Shown: positions 4,965-5,996 of the stretch, piece after piece | How the letters are laid out: the number at the start of each line of letters is the position of its first letter | How positions within the stretch are numbered: position 1 is the first letter of the stretch | Translations under genes and position numbers: made by a program | Assembly (NCBI GenBank): GCA_020441225.1 | Contig: JAGRMP010000285.1 | Span: 1,659-7,654, forward strand | DNA from: Maritimibacter sp. | GTDB taxonomy: Bacteria; Pseudomonadota; Alphaproteobacteria; Rhodobacterales; Rhodobacteraceae | DNA length: 5,996 nucleotides | Direction of reading: 5' to 3' | Notes under the pieces: generated by a model | The model's input: only the letters and a program-made list of their open reading frames with translations | What the model was told of the DNA's origin: nothing | The model's database searches: none

Positions 4965-5996
4965 GCGCACGTAATGGGGCGGGATCTGCGCGTCGAAATT
5001 GACCCAGACCGACTTGGGCTGGGTGTATTCGTGCATCACCTCGAAGCCCATCTCGCGCCCGTAGCCGCTTTCGCCGACACCGCCGAAGGGCGAGGCCGGG
5101 TGGACGACCTTGTAGGAATTGATCCAGACCATCCCCGCCTTGATGTCGCGGGCGAACCGGTGGGCGCGGGCGAGGTTCTGGGTCCAGAGCCCCGATCCGA
5201 GCCCGTAGATCACCGAGTTGGCCATCTCCAGCGCCTCGGCGTCGTCCTTGAAGGTGGTGACCGTCACGAAGGGACCGAAGACCTCTTCCTGGCAGACCCG
5301 GTGTTTCATCTCGGCGCGCACGATGGTGGGCTCGACGAAGCAGCCCCCTGCCAGCGCGGGATCGTCGGGCACCTTGCCGCCGCAGATGATCTCGCCGCCT
5401 TCTTCGACCGCGATCCGGGAATAGTCGAGCACCCGTTGCTGGTGCAGCTTCGAAGTGAGCGGGCCCATTTCGGTCGCGGGGTCGAGCGGGTCGCCGAGCT
5501 TGATCGAGCGGGCGAGCGCCGAGAATTTCTCGAGGAACTCGTCGGCCACCTTTTCGTGCACCAGCACCCGCGAGCCGGCGATACAGGCCTGGCCCTGGTT
5601 GTGGAAGATCGCCCAGGCCGACCCGCCGATGGCGGCCGGAATGTTGGCGTCCTCGAAGATGATGTTCGGCCCCTTGCCGCCCAGTTCGAGCTGCACCTTC
5701 TTGAGGTTCGAGGCCGAAGCCTCGACGATCCGCCGCCCGGTGGCGGTCGAACCGGTAAAGGCGATCTTCTTGATCTCGGGGTGCTGCGACAGCCGCGCGC
5801 CCGCCGTGTGGCCGTAGCCCGGCACCACGTTGACCACGCCGTCGGGGATGCCCACCTCCTTCATCAGCTCCGCCACCCGCAGGATCGACAAGGGCGTGAT
5901 CTCCGAGGGCTTGATGACGATGGTGTTGCCGGCAGCGAGCGCGGGCGCCATCTTCCAGGCGGTGAACATCAAGGGGAAGTTCCACGGGATGATCTG
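4962..5996 (-). CDS. Aldehyde dehydrogenase (NAD(P)+-dependent), N-terminus missing
   Basis: Soluble dehydrogenase that oxidises an aldehyde to the carboxylic acid with NAD(P)+. The visible 344 residues begin at the window edge, inside IIPWNFPL, whose Asn (visible residue 6) is the oxyanion-hole residue; about 150-165 N-terminal residues are off the window. Further marks are the cofactor-binding KPSE (29-32), FTGSTATG (80-87), the general base Glu in LELGGK (E104), and the catalytic Cys in NQGQACIAG (C138). The Glu-Cys spacing of 34 is that of the family. CQEEVFGP and the C-terminal SPFGGVGESGYGREMG follow. The protein ends in HYVR. No catalytic residue in view is missing. Such enzymes act on betaine aldehyde, hydroxymuconic semialdehydes and many others, and sequence alone does not show which. 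It is the first visible gene of the operon, ten bases before the reductase. The reading does not start at 5972, where the codon is an internal TTG. Confidence 0.94.
   Translation of the reverse strand, partial: QIIPWNFPLMFTAWKMAPALAAGNTIVIKPSEITPLSILRVAELMKEVGIPDGVVNVVPGYGHTAGARLSQHPEIKKIAFTGSTATGRRIVEASASNLKKVQLELGGKGPNIIFEDANIPAAIGGSAWAIFHNQGQACIAGSRVLVHEKVADEFLEKFSALARSIKLGDPLDPATEMGPLTSKLHQQRVLDYSRIAVEEGGEIICGGKVPDDPALAGGCFVEPTIVRAEMKHRVCQEEVFGPFVTVTTFKDDAEALEMANSVIYGLGSGLWTQNLARAHRFARDIKAGMVWINSYKVVHPASPFGGVGESGYGREMGFEVMHEYTQPKSVWVNFDAQIPPHYVR

Noticed and set aside
3734..5002. 422-codon open frame on the plus strand, opposite the reductase gene
   Set aside because: Same shadow composition, no domain, no ribosome site of note, and it spans three real minus-strand genes.
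4843..5985. Alternative minus-strand frame of 380 codons overlapping the aldehyde dehydrogenase
   Set aside because: It is the out-of-frame reading, Arg- and Gly-rich without motifs. The chosen frame carries every aldehyde dehydrogenase catalytic motif. Its tail merely runs into an out-of-frame part of the reductase.

Overview
The window is a single block of seven genes, all read on the minus strand (right to left), with both outermost genes cut by the window edges. Base composition is GC-rich throughout (roughly two thirds, judged by eye) and third codon positions are strongly G/C. With the Tat-exported binding protein, this suggests an alphaproteobacterium, plausibly a Rhodobacterales member, but the taxonomic call is inference only.

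In transcription order the genes are: an NAD(P)-dependent aldehyde dehydrogenase missing its N-terminal part (5996-4962); an iron-type alcohol dehydrogenase family protein with the signature of maleylacetate reductase (4951-3899); a Tat-exported periplasmic type I substrate-binding protein (3876-2590); two ABC ATPases, LivG-like (2528-1785) and LivF-like (1792-1058); the LivH-like permease (1058-192); and the first 62 codons of the LivM-like permease (187-1). Intergenic gaps are 10, 22 and 61 nt, followed by an 8-nt overlap, a 1-nt overlap and a 4-nt gap. The whole block therefore looks like one operon whose promoter lies beyond the right edge. No gene-free stretch exceeds 61 bases, and no tRNA, rRNA, CRISPR or mobile element is visible.

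The five transporter genes make up a branched-chain amino acid-type (HAAT/Liv) importer, complete except for the truncated livM. In this family the cargo is often not an amino acid; relatives import aromatic acids, amides and urea. The two enzymes placed first suggest that the imported molecule, or something made from it, is broken down through an aldehyde oxidation and a maleylacetate (3-oxoadipate-type) reduction. That would couple uptake to catabolism of an aromatic or related carbon source. The substrate cannot be read from this window.

Details beyond routine annotation are: a strong GC-rich stem-loop between the binding-protein gene and the ATPase genes, a likely device for making more binding protein than membrane components; an ATPase pair predicted to have one canonical and one degenerate nucleotide site; an Asn in place of the first metal-ligand Asp in the reductase; and an aromatic-rich segment in the binding protein. 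I do not see a wholly new system here. The most informative feature is the fusion of catabolic and transport genes into one transcription unit with an unknown substrate.
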